Positions 22,787 through 35,010 of a stretch of DNA of 64,000 nt are shown one piece after another. The stretch spans positions 92,759,619 through 92,823,618 of the forward strand of contig NC_085047.1 in NCBI RefSeq assembly GCF_963662255.1. The letters run 5' to 3'. How positions within the stretch are numbered: position 1 is the stretch's first letter; each line of letters starts with the position of its first letter. This DNA is from Cinclus cinclus. Taxonomy: Eukaryota; Chordata; Aves; Passeriformes; Cinclidae. A program made the translations under genes and the position numbers. Below the pieces are notes generated by a model, which ran no database searches, was not told the origin of the DNA, and was given only the letters and a program-made list of their open reading frames with translations.

Positions 22787-24970
22787 TTGACTAAAGTTAG
22801 CTTAAATTTGTTAAGAATAAAACTGGTATAAATGTTTATTTCTACTTCCTCGTGCAGCAGTGTACTGAAGCCCAGCCCGCCCAAGCCTCTTTAGCAATGG
22901 AGTGGTTTATTTAATTTGTCAGTATAATAGAAGCAGCTGAGTGAGAGACAGAGAATGCAGTGTGGTATAAAAGAAACAAAGGCTAAAAGTACCACTATTT
23001 TGATTCCCTTTTTAAAATTACTTCCAAAGTGTGGTATCCATTGTGAAGAATAATGCTGAACAAAGCACAGTGTCTTGGCAATATTCACAGAGCTCATTCA
23101 CAGAGCCAGTTCTGTCTGTACATTCAGAGGTAGAATACACTTATAAATGATGCATTGGAAGGACTATAGTTCCTATTGTATTCCCAGTGTAAACAAAAAG
23201 ACAGACAGAAGCTGAATGGCATATGGGCAGCAGGGCCACACTTTATTCAACCATTCCAGCACCATTGTGAAGGTAAAATGGAATGGGAGTTCTCTCTACA
23301 AATCCAGTGAACGCATTTTGGGTTAGGCTAACAATTTTTATATATAAAACACAGAACTGGTTGTAGTTTTGCATACTCCTGTGGAAGAGTGATCTTTAAA
23401 GCAATCTAAAATAGGGATTGCTGTCAAGTTTTGGAGGTCATTCCCAATAGGATTATGTAGCCTCTGGAGAAGACTGTCTGAAAGAGGGTCTGTGTAGTGG
23501 CTGTGAAGGTGGTGCATAGAGCCAAAATGGCCTAAAACAGCAGTAGCAAAAGCTGACAAGGAGGCTGAGGTGCTCAGGATCTGACCTACCTGGAAAAAGA
23601 TATGCTATTGGAAGGGGCATTGTGCCTTGCTTGTTAGGCAGCAAAAACTGTCTGATCCTGCAAAAGGAGATTGGAAATTGGAAACTTTGCCAGATGATCA
23701 TAAATCACCTTTACCAAGTCAGGCATTGTCCCTTGCTGAACAGTTTATGGTCAGAGAAAGCCTCTTCACTTTGTTTGAGGGGAAGAAAAACCCACTCCTC
23801 TGGAGGAAATATTAAAATTAGACATGTCCTTTCTGCCCTTGCTGTGCATCAGTTGATGCCAGGAAGTTTTATGATCACTAGCTCCTCTCCCTCCCTTTGT
23901 GCTGTCACATAAAGGCTCACATGTTGAAACTCTACTCACAGGATTGAGTCTTTCCAATTCATTCAGGCAATGCCTGTGTCTGTGTGATACAGCGTATCTG
24001 CTGCACATCACACTCCTCGGTTGCATTTGGAGGGATTTGCGTGAGTAGGTAGTTTTTATTATTTTGGTGTCAGTCCTGTTGCATTTGCTTATTCCTCACC
24101 ATGGGTGATCACTGACTGAGTTCCAGCAACCAGATTAGGAACTGCATGTTTGGTTTTGTCTGATGGCTGTTTTATGCTCAGTACAGCAGGGGCCAGGCAG
24201 GATTTCACACCTGTTTGAAGTCACTAGAGAATAGTGTCCTTTGGGATCTGAGGGAGGGTTCCAGTTGGTATGGGAGCCATCTGGAAATGAGTCTGCCTGA
24301 CCTGTTTTGGAATTTAAAAAGCCTGGCAGAATGTGCTTTCTTACAATGTGATGGAGATTTTGCAAGTTTCTGCCTTAGATAAATCACTGCCTTATCAAGA
24401 TCTAACACGATCATATAAATACAAGAAGGCTCCCAATGAGGATTACTCAGCTTGATCCCTAAAGCTGAGTGCAAGCCTCTCTTTATGAGTATTTACAGTC
24501 TTTAATTAAAATCGAATCTGGAAAGTCTGTTTTCCTGAGTACTTCCCTAAATTCTTTGATTCTATTCGCAAGAAAATAGTACTTGGATTAAAGTATGTTT
24601 GATGTTTCCAGGAAAAAATCCTAACAAATATTGTATTTTCACTGAGAGCTGATGTCTGCCAGAACTGATGCCAAGAAACCCGAACTATTTTAGTGACTGT
24701 GCTTAGATGTCAGCCTTGATTACAGATATTTGTGTTCTCCCACTAGGGATTTTGTCCATGAGGATCAGGTTAGCAACAGCTGAAGCTGTTAGAAAGAGTT
24801 TGCAGCTGATGTAGTACCATGGTCAGAGCTTGATCCAAAGTCTGTTACTGCACTCCATGAACTACCTTGCACAGCACCAGGTCCTAGACAGAGCCCTAGG
24901 CAGAGTAGGTAGTGGCATTGCATATGGCTGAAGGAGTGGGAAAGAAACAAAGGCTGTGCCAAAAAACAAA
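22787..24970. other. Unique sequence, no recognised features
   Basis: About 2.2 kb. Short frames on both strands around 23450-24470 overlap one another and show no protein family signature. No repeat family was recognised. Confidence 0.4.
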
Positions 24971-25014
24971 CCAACCAACCAACCAACCAACCAACCAACC
25001 AACCAACCAACCAA
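24971..25014. repeat. (CCAA)11 microsatellite
   Basis: Eleven perfect CCAA tetranucleotides (44 bases), preceded by an A-rich AAAACAAA stretch and followed by AAAGGG. On the minus strand it translates as a spurious GWLV peptide repeat. Perfect units suggest an unstable, polymorphic locus. Confidence 0.98.
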
Positions 25015-28000
25015 AAAGGGTGAGGGGTGAGTGATCAAAAAAAAAGAGCTCGGAACACGAAGAAGACCTGGACAGACTTACTACCATTTAGAAAGTATGT
25101 TCTCATGTCAGCTTGATAGAAATTACATAATTTTTTTTTCTGTAAATTAGAGATACAGATGGACACATTTGGCCTATTAGAAATCTACTTTAAATGACAT
25201 TTAAAAACACAGAGCAATGACATATGTGTGGAAATTCACAATTTTTTGAGTGTTCTTTACTCAGTGCCTCAGATAGGCAGACATACTTCCATTCCTGAGT
25301 GTTGGTTTAACACCAGTTGGCAACTAAGTACCATGCAGCCTCTTGTTTACTGCCCCCCAGCCTGCGTTGGGATGGAAAGGAGAATTGGAACAAACATAAA
25401 ACTGATTGGTTGAGATAAGAACAGCTTACAATTTGAAATTACTAAAATACACTACTATTAGTATTACTACTAATTGTAATGAAAAGGAAGATAGAGAGGA
25501 ATAGAACTCAAGACAAAATAGTGATGCACAATACAATTGCTCTCAACCCACTGACTGATGCCCTGCCTGTTTTCAACCAGTGATCAGTGGCACCCGGGCA
25601 ATTAAGCCCAGTTTATGTACTGAGCATGACATTCTGTGATATGTAATATCCCTTTGGCCAGTTCAGGTCAGCTCCCCTGGCCATGTTCCCTCCTGGCTTC
25701 TTGTGCATCTCTTCAGTGGCAGAACACAGGAAACTGGAAACTAGTTAGCAACAGCCAAAACATCAGCATGTTATCAACATCGTTTTTGTGCTAAATCCAA
25801 AACACAGCACTGTACCAGATACTAGGAAGAAAATTAACTCTATCCCAGCTGAAACCACGACACTGAGAGATTATTAAAGATGAACAGTTGCCAATTGGAC
25901 ACCACAAAACAAAGGCCAAAAAGTTATTGCTGAAGCCACAGGTGTGTCTTTAGAGGTCATATAATTTGAACAGGTAATACAGACTTATCAGACACTTATC
26001 ATAATCAGTGATGAAAAATTGAATTTCAAAATAAGACAGCCTTTGCCAATATTTTCCAAATCCATCAACCCTAGATATTTCAGGAAAGGCTGCCGAGTCT
26101 TCGCATGGGAGGGACCTCTGCAGATTTCTGCACACTAGAAGGAATAAGTATGAGCTAAATATCTGTAAAAATATGTTATTTTTATGTAGCATGTCAATAT
26201 ATATTTTTTTTCTGTGGCTATGCTATGAAAACAAAAAATAATCTCTTTTTCAGTTGCTCATATTATGACTGCAGGATTCCAATGCAGATGTAGTCATCAC
26301 TATTATAACTTAAAGTATTAGAAGTAAAGATGAAACCAGCTCACAATATCTAAAAATTGTCAGTAGGACAAGGTATTATGTGGTGTTCTGGAAAGAAGAA
26401 CGAAAATTTGTGTTGTTTCTTTTGGACCACCAAAGATTCCTGTTAAGGTATAAGGAATTATCTATAACCTGGTACAGAGAAAAAAATGTCTGAACAGCTA
26501 CTACATCACTACCATTCAATATGTTCTGAAAGACAACATTCTTTTTATGATTTTCTAGCACTTAAATTCTTCAAGACGTAAGTGAAAACCCATAGCAGTT
26601 GTTCTTTCAGGAAGAAAAAATTATGCTGAGAACAGGCAATAGATTCTAGATGCTGAATTTCAGTGACTGCTCTAGCACACTGAACATCTTATTAGGGTAC
26701 TGGTGGAAATGTAATGTTTAGAGAAAATATTAGAGGAAGACATTTCATGGTGAAGATTTTAATGCCATAGAGATAACATGGTCCTTAGAAATGTGTTTGT
26801 CAGGAAACAGAAACAAAACTCCTACTTTTTATGTCCTATTAAAACCAAAATAATTTAACTCAAATTTCAGCTACTTTCTATCCACAAAAAGACCAAGAAA
26901 AATTTAGAGAAATAATTTTTTTGAGAAATTGCATGGGGATTACTTTTGAATTACAAATACATTCAAGAAAATTATAAGATGATTGAAAATAATTCATTAA
27001 TAGATAAAGACTGAAATAATTTAATACATTATTCATGATATATTATTCTCTGAGCTCCCTTGTTGATGACCTTCTGGTTATGGTTTTTTTACAGTGCTAG
27101 TGGAAGCTATTCCTTATAAATGAATATCCAGAATTCCTGACATAGCTAAAAAAATAAAATGTGGACATCATTGTACAGAAAAAAAACAAGTTTTATCTTT
27201 TAGCAGTGATTATAAAACTTATTGCATCATGTCAAACTGGAATTATTTCTGATTAATATCAGTGTAACTAAGCTTAGAAAAGTGTATTTTCACCTCAGAA
27301 GTGATACAGCTTCCACTTGTTTTCCTTTGTAAATTTGTAGTTTATGAACTATTTCCTCAAACACTGTTCTAAGTAAGCATCTAATGGTCTAATGGCATTT
27401 CATTTTGTATAGTTTTTATCAGCACACAGGTGAAGACAGTGCACACTGAGGAAACAACTAGTTTCAGGAGGAGTGGCTGGGTGAAAGCCTGGCTTCCTAT
27501 GGATTCCTATCCTACATTCCTACAGCACCATGCTGTAAGGAGTCTCTTTTGCCTTCCTGTGGAAATCCGGCACTGTGTCCTGTGACTTCCCTCCCAGTAG
27601 CCTTAGCCCCTCCCCAGGCCCTCAAGGAATCTCCTTCCTCATGTCTGCATGCAGTTCTTCTCAGCTAACTCACTTTTACTATATTTTGACCTCCCTCCAG
27701 CATTTCTTACAATGCCACTCAATGTCCCAGGCTTTTTAAGGTCCCTGATAAGCCTTCTACAGATAACCAATTTCCTCAGTTCCCTCTTCTGTCTCCAACT
27801 ACCAGCTGAACAAGAGGCAGCATGTCGTGTGGGTGATTCTGTGCTGCATCTGTGCTTATTAACTTCACGGTGTCTATTTACTGCTTTCTGAAGAGAGAAC
27901 ATCTGTGCATATACTGCAATCTTCTGTCATTGGTAGATAGAGATTGATTTGGATTTCTTGCCTCTTCATAGTGGCTGCTTTTCCTTGAAACAAGAAAAAT

Positions 28001-30935
28001 TAGATATCTGCGAGACATTCTTGGTTAGACTTAGCAAAAGCTAGTAAAGATACAAGGGAGATGGATATTTGAAGAGGAAAAATGCATAAGGCTACTCATT
28101 TTAGGAATCCAGGCTCAAATATGCTTAATAGGTAGAGAGCATTTGAGGCTATTAAGTGTACCAACTTCAATCCATTTGTTTCTCACCTCATTTCAACTCT
28201 GTCTTTACCATTTTGTGACCTCCAGTAAAACAGAATAATAGAAGGAGCAAATTGTGGGGGTTTTATTGGCCAGTCCTCCATCATTCACTGGACTTTGTAA
28301 TGGACATATGCCATTCAAGGTTTTGTTCTGTTTTGTTTTGTTTTCATTTCTTCTCTCTCCCCTAATTCCCTTCTGTCTGCCACTGTTTATAAAGTTTTTT
28401 ATAGTGTCTTCCTTCTTTCCTAACTACATATTAAAGCATCTCTTGCTTATTAAAGTGTCTGTTGCTGCCTCAGTTAATCCTTTATTTATTACAGAATGTG
28501 GATTCTTGTGCTTTTATTCAATAAGTAGCTGTTACCTTACTTTTATTTTATATCCTTGCAAAGCATTTTCCTATTTTCACTGTCTATTTTCTCCCCCTGC
28601 TCCATTTTTTCTCAATTTTTTATTCCTTTCCCTTATCCTTTAGTCTTCTGTATTCTTTCCTTCTCATCCAAGCCCTATTTCCTGTAGTAAAAATCTGACA
28701 GGTAAATTTTATTGCTAACTTGTATGCTCTGTTTGATAGATTCTTGCTTGAAAGAACATGTTTGTTTACAAAAAGTCTGAATGTTACCAGCTGCTAAACT
28801 AACGTGAGCAAGTTTTCAAAGTTGTCTTCCACAAGAAGATTGATTCCCTACTTCCTACAACACAAAAGTAAAGCAAATTAATAACTGTAAATTAAACTGA
28901 GGGTTGTAACATTTTTCACTTACATGATACTTTTCTCCCAGGTATTTTATGTAGGTGGGTAAAAGTAAGTGCAACAAAGATTATCTTTCTTTACATGAGA
29001 ACTCAGATTGTATAAGAGCCTAGCAGGAAGGAATTTTCTGTCCTAAATTCCTATTCTCTGACCCCACACAGCTCTGGGAAAAAAAAAAAAATCTGCTACA
29101 GGTATCAGCTGCTTAGCCTGATGTACTTCTGAGTAATTTTACTGGTTTTACATGCAGTCACAGGTGAGTTAAAAATGTGGTCTTATGGGAGATGTCCCTA
29201 GACCTGATATTTGGAGTGGCTGTCATTTCTAGACAGACTGGACTTGTATAGGTTGTCCTTCAGTGTCTGAGGGCAGAGGATAGATGTTTGCATCAATGTA
29301 TTTCACCATGCTGTTGCAGGCTTTTTTCCATTGATTCCTTTGCTTCTTATGTTAGTTGTCTTTTCTAGAATGAGAATTTTCTGTCTTATACACCATTTAC
29401 TCTGGTGTTACAATAACAGAAAATCAAAGATAAACATGCTAAAAGTTGTTTTCATGGGAAAACATACCAATTGTATAATTCCCTATCTCCTTAAACTATA
29501 TTTATTTAGGAAAAATAATCTTTTGGCAGCTTTAGAAATATTAAATTGTTAAATACAGTCCTGAAGGAATTAGCTGGGGCAAAACCCATTAGTCTTGCAC
29601 TGGGCAAATGTGATGGCAGGTTGCACTTCCCTGAGGCTGTAATGGATGGTAATAGTCAAAGAAGGGTAGGCCGCAGAGGAATTCTTCCTTGATAAAGAAG
29701 CCAGCTTGATCCTAATGCATCTGAAGATTTGACTGCAATTAATCAGTGTATACACTGAAGCAGCAATTTAATGTTGATGGTTTTGGCCAGGTTACCACTC
29801 ATTATGCTGAGACTGTGCATACAGTTTAATGTCTGCTGTGGTGCATTTAGAGTGGAGTCTTGCAGAGAAAACACAGTTTGGTTTCCATGGTCTACCTTGT
29901 CTCATCTTTGCACAGAAAAGGAAGCAAGCAGCAAGCATCCCTTTCAAATCATGGGAGTATTTTCTGGACATACATTGGTTTTCCTGTTATGTGCACAGCA
30001 GAAACTCATTCCTTCAAGTTGTGGGGTTTCAAACTCTGCTACTTGGAATATGCTACTTGGAATTCCCTCTGTAAGGCTGTGGTACGTGCTTGAGATGTAC
30101 CTTCTTGCTTTAAAAATCTGCAGAGTTTCCTGAGTCATTGCTATCCTTTCTGGAACACCCTGTGGCACCTGCCTCTAGTGGCTATTTGTCAAGAATAGCG
30201 AAGGCCAAGAGTTCCTGTAAAGGTGGGCTATGAAACAGTGGTTTTGCTGACTAAGGACCAGTGAACCAATCCCCAGAACACTCTTTGTGCTACTGACGCA
30301 CCGTGGTCTTGCATCAATTCTCCTCCTTTCTGCAGCCATGTTGGCAGTGACTGGAGATTGTTTAACACAGATTATCCAGGAGAGGCACAAGACCCATTAT
30401 TTCTGTTGTATTATCTTAAAGCTGGAGTTTGAAAAGAAAAAAATAATAGTATAATAGTACCAATTACTAAGCAACAGTGCTTCAATATACAAGTGGCTGT
30501 GGTTGGTGGGGAAGTGAATTTTAAAACTCAGGGGAAAGTGATGGCAATAAAAGACTTTTTTAAAAAAGGGTTATGTAATTGCTTTTTTCTTCTAGAATGT
30601 GTTGTACTAAGTTAACCTTTGCTACAGTGATTTATTGGAAACATCATACATTTTAAAGCCAGAAAGAGCTATTGCAGTCATGTGTTATGATGACTGGTGT
30701 AGCACAGGAGGTTGGCTTTGTAGAATAAGTTTTATTTGGTGTGGTAAATAATATTTCATAAAATGTCAAGTCTTAAGTAAAAATGTCCAGCACCAGAGAA
30801 TCAGCTATAGCTATAGATTATTCAAGGGACTAGCTAGGTTTGCTGTTGAAGACAAATATGCCGTTCCTAAACTATTTGTCACCCTTTAACTTTGTACCCT
30901 GGTATTGTAGTTGGAAGAGTTCTACACTAGCATAT
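25015..30935. other. Long AT-rich stretch without recognised features
   Basis: Nearly 6 kb with no CpG cluster, no recognised repeat and no credible coding frame. The frame at 28254-28643 (129 codons) is Phe/Leu/Ser-rich because the strand is pyrimidine-rich. The frames at 29771-30168 overlap on both strands. AT-rich intron or intergenic DNA is the simplest reading. Confidence 0.4.
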
Positions 30936-30939
30936 TTTA

Positions 30940-31470
30940 TCTCCTTCTGTTTATACTTTCAAAATGCCATCAGGTCACTTCCTATCCTCCCTTTTTTCAG
31001 TTAGACTAGTTGAATTTCTCTTACTCTAAATCATGTTTCCAAGTTTTAAAATATTCTTGCATTTCCATAAATTCCCTCTTATTTGTTCTCATTTTTCTTG
31101 AATTGAGGACATGACAACCAAACAGAGGATACGAAAAGCAATCCAGCAGTCCTACTTTCTACTCTGTTTATGAATTGAAGGTATGTACTAGTTACTTTAC
31201 TTCTGTAGTGAACTGAGTTTCTGGTCAATTTGCTACCCATCATGACCCTAAATCTTTTCCAGTATAGTTTTTCCAAGTCTGGAGAATTCTAATCTTCATA
31301 TGATCTTCCAGCTCTCTTTTGGAAGAACTGTCATTTGCTACTAACTGATGTTCATCTTCGGGACAGATTTTTTACAATTTCAAGACATCACTAATTTTAT
31401 GCTGCTGTGAATTGTCCAGACTATGTTGCAAAAGAATCCTGCTATTTGAAAGACTTCTAAAAGTGTCATT
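30940..31470 (-). mobile_element. Ancient CR1/L3-like LINE fragment
   Basis: Plus-strand words match, in order, the reverse complement of old amniote CR1/L3 reverse-transcriptase sequence as I remember it. Examples are GCCATCAGGTCACTTCCTAT near 30968, a region at 31225-31275 reading like 'gctacccatcatgaccctaaatcttttccagta' (the 'actatgacccctagatcc' segment of the family), and TTGTCCAGACTATG with AATCCTGCTATTTGAAAGAC near 31411-31454. The copy is strongly diverged with many indels. It is much older than the CR1 copies at 12.5 and 39 kb. Exact limits and subfamily are uncertain. Confidence 0.5.
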
Positions 31471-32985
31471 CATGTTTGATGCACTGTCTTGAACTTTGAG
31501 AAAGGACTTGCAATCATTGTGGAATGTATTAAAAAGCATTTGACTGAGTGTTGAGTATCTTTCGTGAGGGGTTGGCCAATAGTTTGTGACTTCCATGATG
31601 TATAGTCATCCTTTTTAATTACTCCTTGTCCATAAAAGCTATCCCTTTTCTGGCAGTTTCTAGCCCTTCTGCCCATATCTAAAAGCTCAAGACCTTCCAA
31701 GGGACTTTTCCTCTCAGTTCTTCTGAGTCCAAAATGTTCCCCAAACTTCTATTTCATAACTAACCCCTTCTTCACACATTGTTTTTGTTTCTACCTGTTC
31801 CCCATTCCTTTTGTCTTCTGTTCCAGTCCCCAGAAGAACTTCCTCTCCTCACTTCCCTTCTTGGTCTGATAACATGATCTAGAGGAAGACTGAGTTAGGA
31901 GAGGCTGCACAGTAAAGGAATGGAAGAAGGAGAACATGGAGAGGTGCTCTTCTGGAGCCTGCTGAAGTGATTGATCACAGCACTCTCAACTGCTTGTCTG
32001 CCAGCTGAAATGCAGTTCAGGAGAAGAGCTCAGTAGATATTCAGGCCCTGCCTCAGGCAAAGAGAATGAAGTTAGCTCAAGTCACAGCTGTATCAGTTTG
32101 CCTGGGATTGGGGTACGCAGGAATTACTTGATTTCACTATGTCACCTCTGGTGCTGGTGGGGAAATAAAACTTTGGGGATGGCAGTTTCTGAAACTGGTG
32201 TGGCTGCTGGCAAAGTGCATCTGGATAATTGGGTCAATCTGAACTGGTCTACACACGATACCTTTACAATTCAGCCTGGATGTCTTTGTGTGCAAATGTT
32301 TCCTTACTGGCTTAAAAAATATTTGTATTTTTGGTCTAGTTTGGAGTTAAGTATATATAGTCAGCTAATAAAAGTCAGGTTAAGCTCTAGTGTGTTCTCA
32401 AATTGAAGTACTGTATTTAATATAAACTCCTACAGCATTGTAAATAAATGAAGAAAGAAAAAGTAACAGAGATTAATTGTGTGAAAGTATGAATGAAGGA
32501 ATGAAATGAAGAAAACTTTTCCAATTTAACAAAGCAATTGATTTAAAATTCATGAGGTGAAATGTGTGCCATTCTTGAAATTATAGATTATGGACCAATT
32601 TAATCAAAAAGGGTGACCACAAATTCTCTTTGAAGGAAGGACTTAAGACTGTGTGTGAATGCATGCTTACCTTCAAACATACCAGCATTGTTTTTCCTTG
32701 AATGCTTATATTAGGCATATTCCTATATGCTGGAACACAGCTGCAGCATGCAACACTGAGTCTAGTAACAACCTGATGCTGCTCTAATGTTATGTTGTCC
32801 CAGTTTTAATACAATAAAATAGTAGAGAGGTTATTAGTCTGAATAACACAGCCCAAATCATTTTAATAAAATTTTTATATCTTTAAACCAAATGAAGTTA
32901 AATAGATTGTTTAAAGAACATCTGATGGGACTCTTTAATTTCTTAAATGATATTATAATATATTTTACATTTTTTGTGGTTTTTT
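31471..32985. other. Unique AT-rich sequence
   Basis: About 1.5 kb. The left part may be a continuation of the fossil LINE, but I cannot follow the match further. A 102-codon frame at 32098-32406 has no recognised family. Confidence 0.35.
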
Positions 32986-32987
32986 AG

Positions 32988-33083
32988 CCAAGAAGAAATT
33001 CTTATTCCATAGATGAAGCAGCAGATGATTTAGCCAGAATGCAAACCAACCAAAATCACTACAGAGGACAGGAACCCAAATAA
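32988..33083 (+). CDS. Possible 3'-terminal coding exon (31 codons plus stop), gene unknown
   Basis: A strong acceptor (T-rich tract ending TTTTTTAG at 32987) is followed by a phase-0 frame of 31 codons ending in TAA at 33081-33083. The peptide has the balanced, charged composition of a real cytoplasmic tail: RRNSYSIDEAADDLARMQ, then TNQNHYRGQEPK. The RRNS motif fits a basophilic-kinase consensus (R-R-x-S). The other two frames close within 8-10 codons of the acceptor. I do not recognise the protein and see no upstream partner exon. Such a short frame can occur by chance, and the call rests on acceptor quality and composition. Confidence 0.35.
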   Translation, partial: PRRNSYSIDEAADDLARMQTNQNHYRGQEPK

Positions 33084-33699
33084 TCAAATTGTCAAATAAA
33101 CAAAACTAAAGAGCTAAAAGCGTGAGGTTACTATAAGCTATTTTCTATAATAACCCTCCCACTCCTTGAAAGAAGAGAGAAAAATCACTAGTCTCTTTAT
33201 AGAGTACATCAAATCTCATTTTGTTCTAATGTGTTAAAGTGCACAGTGAAAAAGGCAGAGTTGACTCCTGGGGAAATAATGTTAAATCAGTTCAGAAAAA
33301 CGAAGTTTGGAAAAAGACTTTCATTTTCCTTTTAGTATTGCAACAAATGTATTCATCTGCCTTGATAATCTGGCATTTTAAATAACTTCACTCTTAAGAT
33401 CTGTCAATTTGATCTCCCAAGGTTAATTGATTATTTCTACAACAGTCTTGCCAGAAAAGATCAGAGCTCTTACATCTTTCCATTAATCCTTGCTGTTCAG
33501 GGGGAGAGGGTGCAAAATGAGAGTACTACTATTGGCTTAAATCTTTGCAGGTTTCTTATTCCCCCGCCCCCAAAGTTGTATCATGTCTGATTAGTTTCAC
33601 ATCATGGCACTCCATTTCATTAGTTTCACTGACATGGCATTTCAAGTACGGTTCTAATGATGGGAACAGCAAATCTACTGTCAAGCATCCATTGCTGGT
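33084..33699. other. AT-rich sequence after the possible terminal exon
   Basis: If the exon at 32988-33083 is real, this would be its 3' untranslated region. I see no convincing AATAAA close enough to set a poly(A) site, although AAATAAAC occurs right after the stop codon at about 33095. Confidence 0.3.
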
Positions 33700-34640
33700 T
33701 ACCACCCAAGAGCCCTAACCCCCTATTAAAAAGGGTGCTTGAGTCAAGGGTAGGAAAGGAACAGTGAAAAATTGATTTACTGGGAGAAAAGGCAAAAAGT
33801 TTTGAAACATCGCTCTCCTAAAATTGACATTCAGCATTTTGCTGTGGTAAACAACCATCAGCATGCGACACAGCCTCTCCGGGCTTTTCGAGAAGAGACA
33901 AGCTTTATCAGCAATTGCTGTCGCAGTCCTTCTTTGCGGTGGCATAGGCAGCACAATGGGGGATTAACCCTCACGCAAGGCAGTGTGACAACTCATCAGT
34001 TGAAAAACAGAACCTGGTCAAACGGCAGCTTTTAAATCAGCATTAAAACCGCTGGCATAGAGAATCCCTTAAAAACAACTAGACAAAAGCCCTGCTGTGG
34101 TTTGTGGGGAGCCCTCGTTTATTTGAAATGATGGCAAATTGTGTTTTCCTGTCTGGAAACAAAAATATTTCCAGGCCGTCAAAAGGCTGGAAATAATCAG
34201 AAGACAGAGATTAGTTTCTGTTATCAGCCCCTTCTCCTGTTTTTCACCTCTTCTCTCCTCTTCCCTTAAATTCACCTGGCAGTTACACCTATTAGCAGTT
34301 TCCCCTTCTTTTTGTTTTGAATGTAATTGAAGATCTGACTGGCTTAAATAGATGTTAGTTTAAGGCACACTTATCAGTGGAGGCAGAAGTCTCTGCCAGT
34401 GGCACTCTTGTGAATGGAAATTGCAGCAGGTAAAATTGCCAGCCTCGAGGTGGTCAGAGTTTGGCCCTTTGAGAATGTGGGAAGGCTAGCAAGGTGTGCC
34501 GCGTTCTCCACTCCATTTCCTGGTAAAATCTCTACTGTCTTAAAATCTGAAAAAAGGGGCCACAGCTGTATCTAAGTAACCCCGGAGGTGTCACAATCAG
34601 CAGGATTTTATCAGGTTTAGTGTATTAAATAATACAATGA
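33700..34640. promoter_or_regulatory. Large candidate conserved non-coding element cluster
   Basis: About 900 bases of high-complexity, non-repetitive sequence that stands out from its surroundings. It has isolated CpGs preserved in AT-rich context (CTCCGGGCTTTTCGAGAAG near 33878, GCTGTCGCAGTCC near 33919, AAACGGCAGC near 34020), near-identical short words (TTCCAGGCCGTC, AAAGGCTGGAAATAATCAG) and no open frame beyond 87 codons. Retained CpGs and lack of simple repeats are typical of constrained enhancers. A gene-coding interpretation is less likely because both strands carry many stop codons. Conservation has not been tested. Confidence 0.45.
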
Positions 34641-34849
34641 AATACTAATGACCATCTCCCTTTGCAGTGGTTACACTTAGATCAGCAACAGCAAAGTCTT
34701 TTAAAAAAGATCCAGGGCACCAAAATTTAAACATGTGTAAATTAAACACATGTGAAGTGCACAATATGTGGCAAATTAATACAGAAAATACTGAGAAATG
34801 TGCATCTTCAGGGTTTGCCTGCACACCATGATGTGACAGGTATTATTGC

Positions 34850-35010
34850 CCTTTGTACAATTATTTAAACCCTGTAGGAATTCCCAGTGTCAGAGTATGT
34901 CAGCATACTGTTATTAGACAAGTTTAATTAGGATCTACCCTGCTGCTCCTAACAAGTATTTAATTAACTTCTAGGCAGGGTAATTAGCTTTAGATTGTGG
35001 CTGATTTTCT
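34850..35010. promoter_or_regulatory. Candidate conserved non-coding element with TAATTA motifs
   Basis: The block contains GTTTAATTAGG near 34922, AAGTATTTAATTAACTTC near 34955 and GGGTAATTAGC near 34979: three TAATTA-type homeodomain cores within about 65 bases. It is followed by a poly-A run at about 35118. Non-coding; regulatory function inferred. Confidence 0.4.

Noticed and set aside
24789..25087. Minus-strand frames with repeated GWLV peptide
   Set aside because: Translation of the (CCAA)11 microsatellite, not a membrane protein.
28254..28643. 129-codon Phe/Leu/Ser-rich frame as a membrane protein
   Set aside because: Caused by a pyrimidine-rich strand; no balanced loops or charged residues between hydrophobic stretches.
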